A stretch of 64,000 bases of DNA. It comes from JBCBKL01 sp038521825. Lineage in GTDB: Bacteria > Pseudomonadota > Alphaproteobacteria > Rhodobacterales > Rhodobacteraceae. Positions 51,852-61,007 of the stretch are shown here, piece after piece (within the stretch, counting starts at the first letter, position 1; each line of letters begins with the position of its first letter). Where the stretch lies: contig JBCBKL010000018.1 in assembly GCA_038521825.1 (NCBI GenBank), positions 1 to 64,000 on the forward strand, in the 5' to 3' direction. A program made the position numbers and the translations under genes. The notes beneath the pieces were generated by a model. The model made no database searches. It worked only from the letters and a program-made list of their open reading frames with translations, and was not told the DNA's origin.

Positions 51852-52061
51852 ATGGCCAACGACCCGTTCTTCATCCTTATCGTCATCGCTTGTCTGGTTG
51901 TTGTGGGCGTTCTGGGCCTGGGGCTTGGTGGATTTGCCAAGGGCAGCGGGTGGGCCCAGAAAAACTCGAACAAGCTCATGCGCTACCGGCTGGCGGCGCA
52001 ATTCGTGGCGGTGATGCTCATCGTCATTTACATCCTCATCAACAGGCAAACGGGGGGCTGA
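51852..52061 (+). CDS. Twin-transmembrane-helix small protein (HIG1-like)
   Basis: 69 residues. Two helices (about residues 7-27 and 46-64) are joined by a glycine-rich turn and a basic loop (GGFAKGSGWAQKNSNKLMRYRL). This is the alphaproteobacterial twin-TM protein related to the mitochondrial HIG1 domain, which stabilises respiratory complexes. The gene lies five bases before the cobalamin adenosyltransferase gene, an order found in relatives. AGCAAGGACC lies near the ATG. Confidence 0.85.
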   Translation: MANDPFFILIVIACLVVVGVLGLGLGGFAKGSGWAQKNSNKLMRYRLAAQFVAVMLIVIYILINRQTGG

Positions 52062-52066
52062 GGCGC

Positions 52067-52639
52067 ATGGTCGTCCTGAACAAGATCTACACTAAGACGG
52101 GCGATGCCGGTGAAACCGCGCTTGGCAACGGGGCCCGGGTTGCCAAACATTCGATGCGGGTAACGGCCTATGGCACGGTCGACGAACTGAACGCCTTTGT
52201 CGGCGTCGCGCGGCTTCAGACTGAGGGGGACACCGACGATGCGCTCAGCCGCATCCAGAACGATCTGTTCGATCTGGGTGCCGACCTTTGCCGCCCCGAC
52301 ATGGAAAAGGATGCTGAGGCCGAATACCCGCCCCTGCGCATGGTCGAGATACAGGTCGCACGGCTTGAGTCGGAAATCGATGCCATGAATGATCGGCTTG
52401 AGCCGCTGCGCAGTTTCATCTTGCCGGGTGGTTCGACCCTTGCAGCCCATCTGCACGTTTGCCGGACGGTCGCACGCCGGGCCGAGCGGCTGGCCGTCGA
52501 ACTGGCCACGATGGAGGCGATCAACCCCTCTGCGGTCAAGTATCTCAACCGCCTGAGCGATTGGTTCTTCGTCGCCGGACGCATCGCCAACAACGACGGT
52601 AAGGACGACGTGTTGTGGGTGCCGGGGGCCAATCGTTAA
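52067..52639 (+). CDS. Cob(I)yrinic acid a,c-diamide adenosyltransferase, PduO type
   Basis: 190 residues. The ATP-binding N-terminus reads VLNKIYTKTGDAGETALGNGARVAKHSMRVTAYGTVDELNAFVG. The later helices carry SFILPGGSTLAAHLHVCRTVARRAERL and LNRLSDWFFVAGR, all typical of PduO/MMAB enzymes. It converts cob(I)alamin to adenosylcobalamin. GGGGGGCTGAGG precedes the ATG at 52067. It is co-transcribed with the twin-TM gene. No cobalamin riboswitch is seen upstream. Confidence 0.93.
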   Translation: MVVLNKIYTKTGDAGETALGNGARVAKHSMRVTAYGTVDELNAFVGVARLQTEGDTDDALSRIQNDLFDLGADLCRPDMEKDAEAEYPPLRMVEIQVARLESEIDAMNDRLEPLRSFILPGGSTLAAHLHVCRTVARRAERLAVELATMEAINPSAVKYLNRLSDWFFVAGRIANNDGKDDVLWVPGANR

Positions 52640-52782
52640 CGCTCGCGAACGGAAAACGCGACGTCCAAGACCCGTGACGCGACGATTTTGCCCTGTTTCC
52701 ATGCTTAGCACTTCGTTAAACCAGCGGAGAATTTCGGCTTTGCCCTATCTCGGGCGGCATCAATGTGAGGAGAGGAACGCCG

Positions 52783-53541
52783 ATGAAGGTACTCGTGCCT
52801 GTCAAGCGCGTGATCGACTATAACGTAAAAGTCCGCGTGAAAGCGGATGGCAGCGGTGTCGATCTGGCCAACGTGAAAATGTCCATGAACCCGTTCGACG
52901 AGATCGCTGTGGAACAGGCGATCCGGCTCAAGGAAGCGGGTCAGGCCGACGAAGTCATCGCGGTATCGGTTGGCGTCAAGCAAGCGCAGGAAACACTGCG
53001 GACCGCACTCGCTATGGGTGCAGACCGAGCGATCCTTGTTGTTGCGGCCGATGATGTGCACCAGGACATCGAACCGCTCGCCGTCGCCAAGATCCTCAAG
53101 GCTGTTGTCGACGCAGAACAGCCTGGTCTCGTCCTTTGCGGCAAGCAGGCCATTGACAACGATATGAACGCGACCGGTCAGATGCTCGCCGCCCTTCTGG
53201 GCTGGAGCCAGGCGACATTCGCCTCCGAAGTGGCAATCGAAGGCGATACCGCCAAGGTCACACGCGAAGTCGACGGCGGGCTGCAGACCATTAGCGTCAA
53301 GATGCCGACCATCATCACCGTCGACCTGCGCCTCAACGAACCGCGCTATGCATCGCTGCCCAACATCATGAAGGCCAAGAAAAAACCACTTGATGAAAAG
53401 ACGGCGGCTGATTTCGGTGTTGACGTCGCACCACGCCTTGAAATCATTAAAACGGTTGAACCGGCTGAACGTGCTGCCGGCATCAAGGTGGGTTCGGTTG
53501 ACGAACTGGTAACCAAACTCAAAGAAGCGGGAGCAGTCTGA
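52783..53541 (+). CDS. etfB: Electron transfer flavoprotein beta subunit
   Basis: 252 residues. The ETF beta N-terminus is KVLVPVKRVIDYNVKVRVKADGSGVDL. MSMNPFDEIAVEQAIRLKEAG and GKQAIDNDMNATGQMLAALLGW bind AMP. The C-terminal recognition loop reads LPNIMKAKKKPLDEKT. It takes electrons from acyl-CoA dehydrogenases. TGAGGAGAGGAACG precedes the ATG. It overlaps etfA by one base (TGATG). Confidence 0.96.
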   Translation: MKVLVPVKRVIDYNVKVRVKADGSGVDLANVKMSMNPFDEIAVEQAIRLKEAGQADEVIAVSVGVKQAQETLRTALAMGADRAILVVAADDVHQDIEPLAVAKILKAVVDAEQPGLVLCGKQAIDNDMNATGQMLAALLGWSQATFASEVAIEGDTAKVTREVDGGLQTISVKMPTIITVDLRLNEPRYASLPNIMKAKKKPLDEKTAADFGVDVAPRLEIIKTVEPAERAAGIKVGSVDELVTKLKEAGAV

Positions 53542-54467
53542 TGGCGGTTCTTCTTTTAGCGGAAGTGAACGACGGCGAATTGGCGATGGACGCGACAGCC
53601 AAGGCGGTCACGGCAGCCAAGGCTTTGGGCGATGTCACCGTTCTGTGCACCGGCGCCACCTGTGCGGATGCTGCAGCCCAGGCGGCTGGCATTGATGGCG
53701 TCGCGAAGGTGCTCTGCGCCGAGGACGCGCTTTATGGCAAGCGTCTGGCCGAACCGGTTGCAGATCTGATCGTATCGCTGGCGGGTGACTATGACCATAT
53801 CGCCGCACCCGCGACGACCGATGCCAAGAACATCATGCCACGGGTCGCGGCCCTACTGGACACGATGGTGATCTCTGACGCGACGGCTGTCGTCGACGCG
53901 GATACTTTCGAACGGCCGATCTATGCGGGCAACGCCATGCAAACGGTCAAGTCGGGCGACGCAAAAAAGGTCATCACCTTCCGGACATCGACATTCGATG
54001 CGGCTGGTACAGGCGGCTCTGCGGCCGTTGAAAACATCGGTGCCGCTGCCGATCCGGCCCTGTCGAGCTGGGTTGAAGACAAAGTTGCCGAAAGCGACCG
54101 GCCCGAGCTGACATCGGCAGGCGTTGTCGTCTCCGGCGGGCGTGGTGTTGGCTCCGAAGATGACTTTGCACTGATCGAGAAACTGGCGGACAAGTTGGGC
54201 GCGGCCGTTGGCGCATCGCGTGCGGCGGTCGACTCGGGCTATGCCCCGAATGACTGGCAGGTCGGTCAGACCGGAAAGGTCGTTGCACCTGACCTTTACG
54301 TTGCTGTCGGGATCTCAGGCGCGATCCAGCACCTCGCAGGCATGAAAGACTCAAAGGTTATCGTCGCGATCAACAAGGACGAAGAAGCACCGATTTTCCA
54401 GGTCGCGGATTACGGTCTGGTTGCTGACCTGTTCGACGCGGTGCCGGAGCTGCTTGAAAAGCTCTGA
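53541..54467 (+). CDS. etfA: Electron transfer flavoprotein alpha subunit
   Basis: 308 residues. The FAD-binding C-terminal half reads SGGRGVGSEDDFALIEKLADKLGAAVGASRAAVDSGYAPNDWQVGQTGKVVAPDLYVAVGISGAIQHLAGM. With EtfB it forms the ETF dimer and passes electrons to ETF-quinone oxidoreductase, whose gene is not in the window. The 3-hydroxybutyryl-CoA dehydrogenase gene lies nearby. A strong bidirectional terminator follows. Confidence 0.96.
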   Translation: MAVLLLAEVNDGELAMDATAKAVTAAKALGDVTVLCTGATCADAAAQAAGIDGVAKVLCAEDALYGKRLAEPVADLIVSLAGDYDHIAAPATTDAKNIMPRVAALLDTMVISDATAVVDADTFERPIYAGNAMQTVKSGDAKKVITFRTSTFDAAGTGGSAAVENIGAAADPALSSWVEDKVAESDRPELTSAGVVVSGGRGVGSEDDFALIEKLADKLGAAVGASRAAVDSGYAPNDWQVGQTGKVVAPDLYVAVGISGAIQHLAGMKDSKVIVAINKDEEAPIFQVADYGLVADLFDAVPELLEKL

Positions 54468-54489
54468 GCCAACCGACTTCGGAGTATAG

Positions 54490-54520
54490 AAAAAGGCCCG
54501 CGAACATCGCGGGCCTTTTT
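54490..54520. terminator. Bidirectional terminator between etfA and the DUF6473 gene
   Basis: AAAAA-GGCCCGCG-AACAT-CGCGGGCC-TTTTT. The stem is 8 perfect GC-rich bases, flanked by A and T runs on either side, so it can stop both convergent transcripts. Confidence 0.92.
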
Positions 54521-55345
54521 CTATTGGATGAGACGCTTCACCGCCCCCCGTAACTTTTGGGCTGCCTCGATATGGGCCGCTGGCCCCATCATCTGCGCGG
54601 CAGCGGGTCTTTCCATATCCGCATAGATCATGCCATCCGTCCCGGTATTTCGTGCCGACAGTGTGGGAATGACCTCGACATAATCGGTCACCAGACCACG
54701 GATTTCGTCAATCATGCCCTGGGTGACGAACCAGGGATCGGCCCCAGCCGTATCGCGTCGTGCAGAAGGCGGGTGATCGGCGAACCAAAGCAGGATGGTC
54801 TTGCCGGGCATCTGCCCCAGCAAAAGCCGCATCCGGGCGATCCACGCTTCCCGAAGTTCTTCAATAATGGATTTGAAGCGATCGGGCGAAACGGCCTGCA
54901 GATGTTGCAGCAAATGCCGGGTAAAGTTGAATTGCGAAAAGTCTACCTCACGATAGATGGCCTTTAGCAACACAGACGGCTTTACGAACCGGTCATTGCG
55001 CCGGGGATGCACGGTATAGAAGCGGTTGCTCATATTGCGCGGGCTCGTGACCTGCAAAACCGTGACAGGTGCGTTGCTGGCTACGTTCCGCAGAAACGCG
55101 TCCTGCACATAAAGATCCAAACCCGCATTCAGTACGCCGAAATTAATGCATGTGGCTGCGACTTCGGCCCCGATCAGATCAGGAAATGGCTTCTCAATGA
55201 ACTTGCCGTAGGTTTCGGTTCCGCCGAAAAAGGCGACGTAAGGCGCCTCAAGCGATTTTTGCGGCCCGCGAAACAAAACCTTGGACGTGCCGTACTGACA
55301 AGGCAAATAGTCAAGGCCACCGGCCCCCAATGTATCGAAGCTCAT
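54521..55345 (-). CDS. DUF6473-family protein, unknown function
   Basis: 274 residues. It begins SFDTLGAGGLDYLPCQYG, continues with VAFFGGTETYGKFIEKPFPDLI, and has TVLQVTSPRNMSNRFYTVHPRRNDRF. These match DUF6473, a family that seems restricted to Rhodobacterales-like bacteria. The GGTETYG block and later DH(P) motif resemble an SGNH-hydrolase-like fold, but that is only suggestive. There is no signal peptide. The ATG at 55345 is preferred over 55357 because GGTGGGTG precedes it. Confidence 0.75.
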   Translation of the reverse strand: MSFDTLGAGGLDYLPCQYGTSKVLFRGPQKSLEAPYVAFFGGTETYGKFIEKPFPDLIGAEVAATCINFGVLNAGLDLYVQDAFLRNVASNAPVTVLQVTSPRNMSNRFYTVHPRRNDRFVKPSVLLKAIYREVDFSQFNFTRHLLQHLQAVSPDRFKSIIEELREAWIARMRLLLGQMPGKTILLWFADHPPSARRDTAGADPWFVTQGMIDEIRGLVTDYVEVIPTLSARNTGTDGMIYADMERPAAAQMMGPAAHIEAAQKLRGAVKRLIQ

Positions 55346-55489
55346 CACACCCACCAAATTTTCTCACCCGATGCCGAGACTGTCATGCCGGTGTTTAGAA
55401 AGGTTTAACGGCCGCTCAGCCGTCAAACTTGCTCTTGCGACGCTGCGAACCGACCACATATGGTGACCAAGAGATTCAAGGGGCAAATC

Positions 55490-56365
55490 ATGGAAATTCA
55501 AAAGATTGGCGTTGTCGGCGCAGGCCAGATGGGCAACGGCATCGCCCATGTCATGGCGCTTGCGGGCTATGACGTCCTTTTGAACGATATCAACGACACC
55601 GCACTGTCCGAAGCCATCGCAACGATCGACAAAAACCTCGAACGACAGGTCAGCAGGGAAAAAATTTCCAGCGACGAAAAAGCCGCAACGCTCGGTCGGA
55701 TCGTAACGACGAAATCACTCACCGATCTGGGCGAAACGGATCTGGTGATCGAGGCCGCGACAGAACGCGAGACGATCAAGCAGGCGATCTTTGAAGACCT
55801 GCTACCGCATCTGAAGCCACACACAATCCTCACCTCCAACACCTCTTCGATCTCGATCACGCGACTTGCCAGCCGGACCGACCGACCGGAGAAATTCATG
55901 GGTTTCCACTTTATGAACCCGGTTCCGGTGATGCAGCTCGTCGAGCTAATCCGCGGCATCGCGACCGACGAAGAGACGTTTCAGGCGTGCCAGACCGTGG
56001 TCCACAAACTTGGGAAGACGTCCGCCAGCGCCGAAGATTTCCCAGCCTTCATCGTCAATCGCATCCTGATGCCTATGATCAACGAGGCGGTCTATACGCT
56101 TTACGAAGGGGTCGGAAACGTCCAGTCCATCGACAGCTCAATGAAGCTGGGGGCGAACCATCCGATGGGGCCGCTCGAACTTGCCGACTTCATCGGTCTC
56201 GACACGTGTCTTGCGATCATGAACGTGCTGCATGACGGTCTGGCGGACACCAAGTACCGTCCCTGCCCGCTGCTCACCAAATATGTCGAGGCAGGCTGGC
56301 TGGGTCGCAAGACACAGCGCGGGTTCTACGATTACCGGGGCGAAGCGCCGGTTCCGACGCGTTAA
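55490..56365 (+). CDS. 3-hydroxybutyryl-CoA dehydrogenase
   Basis: 291 residues. The NAD-binding motif GVVGAGQMGNGIAHVMALAGYDV is at the N-terminus. The catalytic histidine lies in MGFHFMNPVPVMQLVELIRG. The C-terminal dimer domain holds NRILMPMINEAVYTLYEGV and HPMGPLELADFIGLDTCLAIM. It interconverts acetoacetyl-CoA and (S)-3-hydroxybutyryl-CoA in butanoate or fatty acid metabolism. AAGGGGCAAATC precedes the ATG. It stands near etfBA, which serves the same pathways. Confidence 0.93.
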   Translation: MEIQKIGVVGAGQMGNGIAHVMALAGYDVLLNDINDTALSEAIATIDKNLERQVSREKISSDEKAATLGRIVTTKSLTDLGETDLVIEAATERETIKQAIFEDLLPHLKPHTILTSNTSSISITRLASRTDRPEKFMGFHFMNPVPVMQLVELIRGIATDEETFQACQTVVHKLGKTSASAEDFPAFIVNRILMPMINEAVYTLYEGVGNVQSIDSSMKLGANHPMGPLELADFIGLDTCLAIMNVLHDGLADTKYRPCPLLTKYVEAGWLGRKTQRGFYDYRGEAPVPTR

Positions 56366-57244
56366 CTAACCCTGCAAAGACAGGGTGTGATGACGCAGCC
56401 ACGTCATGAAACCGCGCGGATCGTCCGCCCAGCCGTCAATCGTCTCTTGCGGGATCGGATCACCGACGATGGGGCCTTGCGGCTTGTTTAGCGACTTGAC
56501 GATCTCGTGCAACAAAAGGCCCTGCCGCACCAGCGGCGAGACCCTGTTCGCAATCTGGTACGCACGGGAGTTCTGGCCGATGAAGCGCATAGGCACGACC
56601 TGCGCGCCCGAGCGGCGGATCAGCTTGGCAGTGAAGACGTTCCATTCCCGCTCGATTGCGGGGCCAAACCATGTGTCGGACGACGCGACCACACCGGACG
56701 GGAACAGAGCCACGACGCCGCCGTTCTTGAGGTGGTCCATCGCCTTGGCCCGCATCTCGACGCCTTTGCGCTGCGCATCTTGATCGTGTGGAAACGGAAC
56801 GGGGATCATGTAGCTGCCCGCCACATCATCGATCACGGTCAAAAGCGACCGGGTCAGGATGCGGTAATCGCTGCGGACCCGCCCGATCAGATCGGCAAAG
56901 ATCATACCGTCGACCATCCCATGGGGGTGGTTGGCGACCACGATGACGGGGCCTTTTTTCGGGATGCGGTCAAGCTGTTCCTGCGGCGTAACAAGATCGA
57001 TGCCCATGACATCAAGGCAGGCACGCCAGAACGCCTGACCCTGCGGGGCGCCCTGCCGTTCAAACTTGCGGATTAGGCGCAGAATGGTGAGTTTGCCGGT
57101 GAAGGCTTCGATCACCCGAATGACGCTTGCCTTGACCGGATCGTCAAATGTCGATGCATAGCTCAGGCTGCGGCGATCATACTTGGCGAAGTTGACCTGC
57201 TGTGGCCGAGTTGCGGCGCGGATATCGTGCGTGCTTTCTACCAA
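56366..57244 (-). CDS. Lysophospholipid acyltransferase family protein
   Basis: About 292 residues. The acyltransferase block I motif is NHPHGMVDG (HX4D type), then FPSGVVAS (block III), and VVPMRFIGQNSR. It belongs to the PlsC-like / 1-acyl-glycerol-3-phosphate acyltransferase superfamily; ornithine-lipid enzymes are close relatives. No ATG fits: the open frame reaches 57343 but would overlap the HPr gene. A TTG at 57244 preceded by AAAGGTGACG gives a 34-base gap and is my choice. It converges with the dehydrogenase gene. Confidence 0.82.
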   Translation of the reverse strand: MVESTHDIRAATRPQQVNFAKYDRRSLSYASTFDDPVKASVIRVIEAFTGKLTILRLIRKFERQGAPQGQAFWRACLDVMGIDLVTPQEQLDRIPKKGPVIVVANHPHGMVDGMIFADLIGRVRSDYRILTRSLLTVIDDVAGSYMIPVPFPHDQDAQRKGVEMRAKAMDHLKNGGVVALFPSGVVASSDTWFGPAIEREWNVFTAKLIRRSGAQVVPMRFIGQNSRAYQIANRVSPLVRQGLLLHEIVKSLNKPQGPIVGDPIPQETIDGWADDPRGFMTWLRHHTLSLQG

Positions 57245-57278
57245 GTGGTCGTCACCTTTGTTACGCGCTGTAGGCTTC

Positions 57279-57548
57279 TCAGGCCTCTTCTCCGAACCTA
57301 TCCGCCACAAGCGCTTTGACCGCGTCGGCCAGGGCACAAGCATCCGGTCCCGTCGTTTCGACCTCGATAAATGTTCCCTTGGACGCTGCCAACATCAAAA
57401 GTCCCATAATGCTGTCGCCTGATGCAGACAAGCCATCCCGAGAGACTTCGCACGTAGCGTCAAATGCCTCCACAACTTCGACGAGCTTGGCCGAGGCGCG
57501 CGCGTGGAGGCCCTTTTCGTTCACGATCTGCAGTGAGATTTGCTTCAT
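57279..57548 (-). CDS. HPr family phosphocarrier protein
   Basis: 89 residues. H15 in EKGLHARASAK is the phosphorylation site. S46 in SGDSIMGLLML is the regulatory serine for HprK. It is part of the alphaproteobacterial regulatory phosphotransferase chain that ends at EIIA. No sugar permease and no enzyme I are in the window. It lies six bases after the EIIA gene. Confidence 0.93.
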   Translation of the reverse strand: MKQISLQIVNEKGLHARASAKLVEVVEAFDATCEVSRDGLSASGDSIMGLLMLAASKGTFIEVETTGPDACALADAVKALVADRFGEEA

Positions 57549-57554
57549 TCAGAC

Positions 57555-57947
57555 TTATTCAGCGGTGACATTCTGACTGTCGATGTACTTCTTCCCGGCG
57601 TCGAGCGCCGCTCTGACGGCATCTGGTACACTCATATGCCTGCTTTTGGCCAGTTTGAGAAGCATCGGGAGGTTGGCGCCGTACAAGATCCGCCGATTCT
57701 GGGGCTGACAGGCCAAAAGGCTCAGGTTCGACGGCGACCCGCCAAAGAGATCGGTGACCACCACCACACCATCACCCCGATCAACCTCGTCGGCGGCCTG
57801 GCAGATTTCCTTCTGCTTCAATTCGCGGTCATGATCAGGTTCGATCGCAATGGCCCGCAGGCCGGGCTGCTTGCCCACCACATGTTCCATCGCGGCGAGG
57901 TATTCGCGGGCCAGGCCACCATGGGCCACGATCACGATGCCGATCAA
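57555..57947 (-). CDS. PTS EIIA component, mannose/fructose type
   Basis: 130 residues. H9 in GIVIVAHGGLAREYL is the phosphoacceptor. The fold-typical VVVVTDLFGGSPSNLSLL follows. It resembles the EIIA-Man domain, but stands alone without IIB, IIC or IID, so it is a regulatory relay. The gene starts within the stop of rapZ (4-base overlap) and is followed by the HPr gene. Confidence 0.92.
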   Translation of the reverse strand: MIGIVIVAHGGLAREYLAAMEHVVGKQPGLRAIAIEPDHDRELKQKEICQAADEVDRGDGVVVVTDLFGGSPSNLSLLACQPQNRRILYGANLPMLLKLAKSRHMSVPDAVRAALDAGKKYIDSQNVTAE

Positions 57948-58837
57948 TCGGATACCTCTTTACGGTTCTTGCGGTCCAGTTCCCGGTGTCTAATTGACAC
58001 CCGCCAGCCATCCTTCGCAAGGGCAGCAGCCAGATTTTCTGCAATTGCAACAGAGCGATGTTGCCCCCCCGTACAACCGAACGCGACTGACAGATGCGAC
58101 TTTCCCTCATCGCGATAGGCCGGCAACAACCAGTGCACGATATCATGCACTTTTTCCTCGAATTCGGAAAAACGGGCGTCGTTCCGGATGTGATCCTGTA
58201 CCGCCTGGTCTTGACCGGTGAGGGTGCGCAATTCCGGTACCCAATAGGGATTCGAAAGAAAGCGGCAGTCGAAAACCATGTCGACAGATCGCGGCAAACC
58301 CCGTTTGTAGGAAAAGCTTTGCACCGCGACCGAAAGCAGATTCTGCCCCTGTGGCGCAAACCAGTGTTCGACTTCGGCCCGAAGCTGATGAACATTGAGG
58401 TTGCTGGTATCGATCAATACATCCGCCCGTTCCCGCAACGGGGCCAGCAGCGCCAGTTCCCGCTGGATACCGGCCTCGACCCTGTCCTCCTTGGCCATCG
58501 GGTGGCGGCGGCGTGTCTCAGAAAAGCGGCGCAGCAGGATGTCCGTTGAACAGTCAAGATACAGCAGTTCCGGAACAAGGTCCGGCATCTCAGCCATCTG
58601 CCCCAACAGATCTGTCAGGTCCGTGTTTGAGAAGTGCCGATTACGCGGATCGATGCCAAGCGCCAGCGACCGATCCGTCGCCGGATCAGCCAAAAGCGGT
58701 TCGATCAAACGCAAAGGCATATTGTCGATCACCTCGTATCCCAGGTCTTCCAGAACGCGAATTGCGCTTGTCCGACCTGCCCCGGCGGGGCCCGTCACCA
58801 GCACGATCCGGCGTGTTTGAGGCGAGTTTTCGGTCAT
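57944..58837 (-). CDS. rapZ: RNase adapter / nucleotide-binding protein RapZ
   Basis: 297 residues. The N-terminal P-loop reads GPAGAGRTSA, with arginine in the place of the usual lysine. The SVAVQSFSYKRGLPRSVDMVFDCRFLSNPYW block and FGCTGGQHRSVAIAEN near the C-terminus are RapZ-specific. In E. coli RapZ controls glmS through small RNAs. In alphaproteobacteria it sits with HprK and PTS genes, and its role there is less clear. It overlaps hprK by ATGA. I start at 58837, where the family N-terminus begins. Confidence 0.93.
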   Translation of the reverse strand: MTENSPQTRRIVLVTGPAGAGRTSAIRVLEDLGYEVIDNMPLRLIEPLLADPATDRSLALGIDPRNRHFSNTDLTDLLGQMAEMPDLVPELLYLDCSTDILLRRFSETRRRHPMAKEDRVEAGIQRELALLAPLRERADVLIDTSNLNVHQLRAEVEHWFAPQGQNLLSVAVQSFSYKRGLPRSVDMVFDCRFLSNPYWVPELRTLTGQDQAVQDHIRNDARFSEFEEKVHDIVHWLLPAYRDEGKSHLSVAFGCTGGQHRSVAIAENLAAALAKDGWRVSIRHRELDRKNRKEVSD

Positions 58838-59271
58838 TTTGGCGCCACTCTTCCGGCCTTGAGATATTGCACGATCGCCGCGGGCCAAGCCGGGTTTTCC
58901 ACTTTGTGAAGGCAGGGGAGCGCGATGGCTTCGAAGCTCTGATATCGCGCGGGCGGCAGGCGTTCGCTTTCGACCTTGTCCAGGTCGACCGCGAGCGCAA
59001 GCGATGTTGGCCCTTTTGGCGCGGCGTGCACAAGCCCGATCCCGCGTGCTTCGATCATCCCTGCGATGATGGGTGGCGCAGACGCGATCAGACGATCATC
59101 TTGGGCCTGGATGACGGTGCGGTCGTCCGAGACCAGTCGCGCACCAAGCGCCATCAATTGCAGAGCGAGACTTGATTTACCGCTGCCCGATGCTCCGGTT
59201 ATCAACACGCCCTTTTCTCCGACCGCGACGCAGGATGCGTGCAGTATCTTGGGATCCGAACTCTTCGACAT
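58834..59271 (-). CDS. hprK: HPr kinase/phosphorylase, short alphaproteobacterial form
   Basis: 145 residues. The kinase domain only: Walker A GASGSGKS (residues 26-33), DDRTVI and a C-terminal catalytic loop. The N-terminal domain of Firmicutes HprK is missing, as is normal in this class of bacteria. It phosphorylates HPr at the regulatory serine. It lies three bases after the ChvG gene and overlaps rapZ by four. Confidence 0.92.
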   Translation of the reverse strand: MSKSSDPKILHASCVAVGEKGVLITGASGSGKSSLALQLMALGARLVSDDRTVIQAQDDRLIASAPPIIAGMIEARGIGLVHAAPKGPTSLALAVDLDKVESERLPPARYQSFEAIALPCLHKVENPAWPAAIVQYLKAGRVAPK

Positions 59272-59273
59272 TC

Positions 59274-60974
59274 CTAGACGGGCAGACCCACAACAAATCG
59301 GGCGCCCAGGGGCTCGGAGGTGATGTCTACATCGGTGGGTCTGATGTTTTCCGCCCAGATCACGCCGCCATGCGCTTCAACGATCTGCTTCGAGATCGCG
59401 AGTCCAAGTCCGGAATTGTTCCCGAAATGCTCGGTTGGGCGCTCACTGTAAAAGCGTTTGAAGATCTTGGTGAGCGCGCCGTCCGGAATGCCGGGACCCG
59501 TATCTTCGATAACGACCAGAACCCGATTTGCGCGCTTGCGGACCCAAACCCGGATCGCGTCACCGTCTTCGCAGAACGAAACAGCATTCGTGATCAGGTT
59601 AACGAAAACCTGGGCAAGCCGCGGTTCCAGGCCCTGAACCACGATGGGTTCATCCGGCATGTCGGTGATAAATTCGATGCCTTTGCTCTGCGCCTCATCG
59701 CCAAGATACTGCGTGAGATTGTCGATGAGCTTAAGCAGGTTAAAGGGCTCTTCTTCTTCCTTAACCAGTTCGGAGTCGAGCCGCGACGCGTTCGAAATGT
59801 CGCTGACAAGCCGGTCCAACCTGCGAACATCATGCTCAATGACGTCCAAAAGACGTTCGCGCTGCTCGTTCTTCTGGACCATCCGCAGCGTGCCCACGGC
59901 CGATCGAAGTGACGCCAGCGGGTTCTTGATTTCGTGCGCGACATCAGCGGCGAACTGTTCGTTGCCTTCGATCCGATTGTACAAGGCAGATATCATGCCC
60001 CGTAACGCGCCAGACAAACGACCGATTTCGTCCGGCCGCGCGGTCAGATCGGGGATACGGATGCGACCCGGATTGACGTTCTTCTTGTTTTTGTCGCGCC
60101 CCAACTCTGCAGCTTCGGCCAGATCAGCCAGCGGGTTGGCGATGGTCGAGGCCAACACAAGGCTGAGACCGATGGACACGAGCGTCGCGATGACGAACAT
60201 CTGCAACACGCGTTCCCGTTCACTGCGCACAAGCGTATCGATTTCACCCTCGGCGCTGGTGATGCCGACCACGCCGATTGTACGGGTACCCTGTTTGATC
60301 GGGGTAACGACCTGAAACGAGTTGCCGCCTGCCGAGTCCACGCTGTCACGCACCTGCGTGCCACCCGCCAGTGAGACCGGCACAAGCGCTCGCAATTGTT
60401 CATCGATCGGCACGACGTCCGGATCGCCGCGTTGTGAAAATGGATGCGAGATACTATCCCAAAGCCAGCTCAGACCGTCGGTGAGGATTGTCTGACGGTC
60501 GTCCAGCAGGAGCTGACGTTCAGAGGCATCGAGGCTGCCCTCGCTCCGCGCGACAAGGTTCTGATTGATATCGAACACGAAAACCTCGATCCCGCTGCGC
60601 AGATCGAGTTCATCAAGGGTTTCGATGACGTCGACACCGTCGCCGGTCACAAGGTTGACAGGCATACCCACGGGCACCTGAGCCTCGATAACGTCAGCGA
60701 CCAGTTCGGCCTCGCTGACCAGCGACGAAATCCGCTGGATCGCGAGGCTGTCGCGCGTCGAGTTGAGATAGAGAATACCGGCAACCAGAACGTTCAACGC
60801 GATCAGGTTGAACGTAATGATTTTTCGGGTGAGTGGTGACGCACGCAGGGAAAACAGGCCGCGGCGGGCGCGGCTTGCGCGCATTTCACCGGCGGCTGCA
60901 CTTTCCGGTGCAACCCAGTCCTCACCTAGGACGACATCGACTTCACGCGATGCTGTGGCGGACAGGTCCCTCAA
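59274..60974 (-). CDS. chvG: Sensor histidine kinase ChvG
   Basis: 566 residues. Two transmembrane helices (about residues 48-68 and 257-280) enclose a periplasmic stimulus-sensing domain. HAMP follows. The H-box VAHEIKNPLASLRSA has the phospho-histidine near residue 347. The ATP domain holds NLITNAVSF (N-box), EDTGPGIPDG and SGLGLAISKQIVEAHGG. ChvG/ExoS kinases sense acidity or envelope stress and act on ChvI. It lies 33 bases after chvI on the same strand. Confidence 0.95.
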   Translation of the reverse strand: MRDLSATASREVDVVLGEDWVAPESAAAGEMRASRARRGLFSLRASPLTRKIITFNLIALNVLVAGILYLNSTRDSLAIQRISSLVSEAELVADVIEAQVPVGMPVNLVTGDGVDVIETLDELDLRSGIEVFVFDINQNLVARSEGSLDASERQLLLDDRQTILTDGLSWLWDSISHPFSQRGDPDVVPIDEQLRALVPVSLAGGTQVRDSVDSAGGNSFQVVTPIKQGTRTIGVVGITSAEGEIDTLVRSERERVLQMFVIATLVSIGLSLVLASTIANPLADLAEAAELGRDKNKKNVNPGRIRIPDLTARPDEIGRLSGALRGMISALYNRIEGNEQFAADVAHEIKNPLASLRSAVGTLRMVQKNEQRERLLDVIEHDVRRLDRLVSDISNASRLDSELVKEEEEPFNLLKLIDNLTQYLGDEAQSKGIEFITDMPDEPIVVQGLEPRLAQVFVNLITNAVSFCEDGDAIRVWVRKRANRVLVVIEDTGPGIPDGALTKIFKRFYSERPTEHFGNNSGLGLAISKQIVEAHGGVIWAENIRPTDVDITSEPLGARFVVGLPV

Positions 60975-61007
60975 CTACCACCCCTTCCGAGCGACGGCTT
61001 GCGCGCC

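Noticed and set aside
57245..57343. N-terminal extension of the acyltransferase
   Set aside because: It would overlap the HPr gene on the same strand, and the extra residues have no family similarity.
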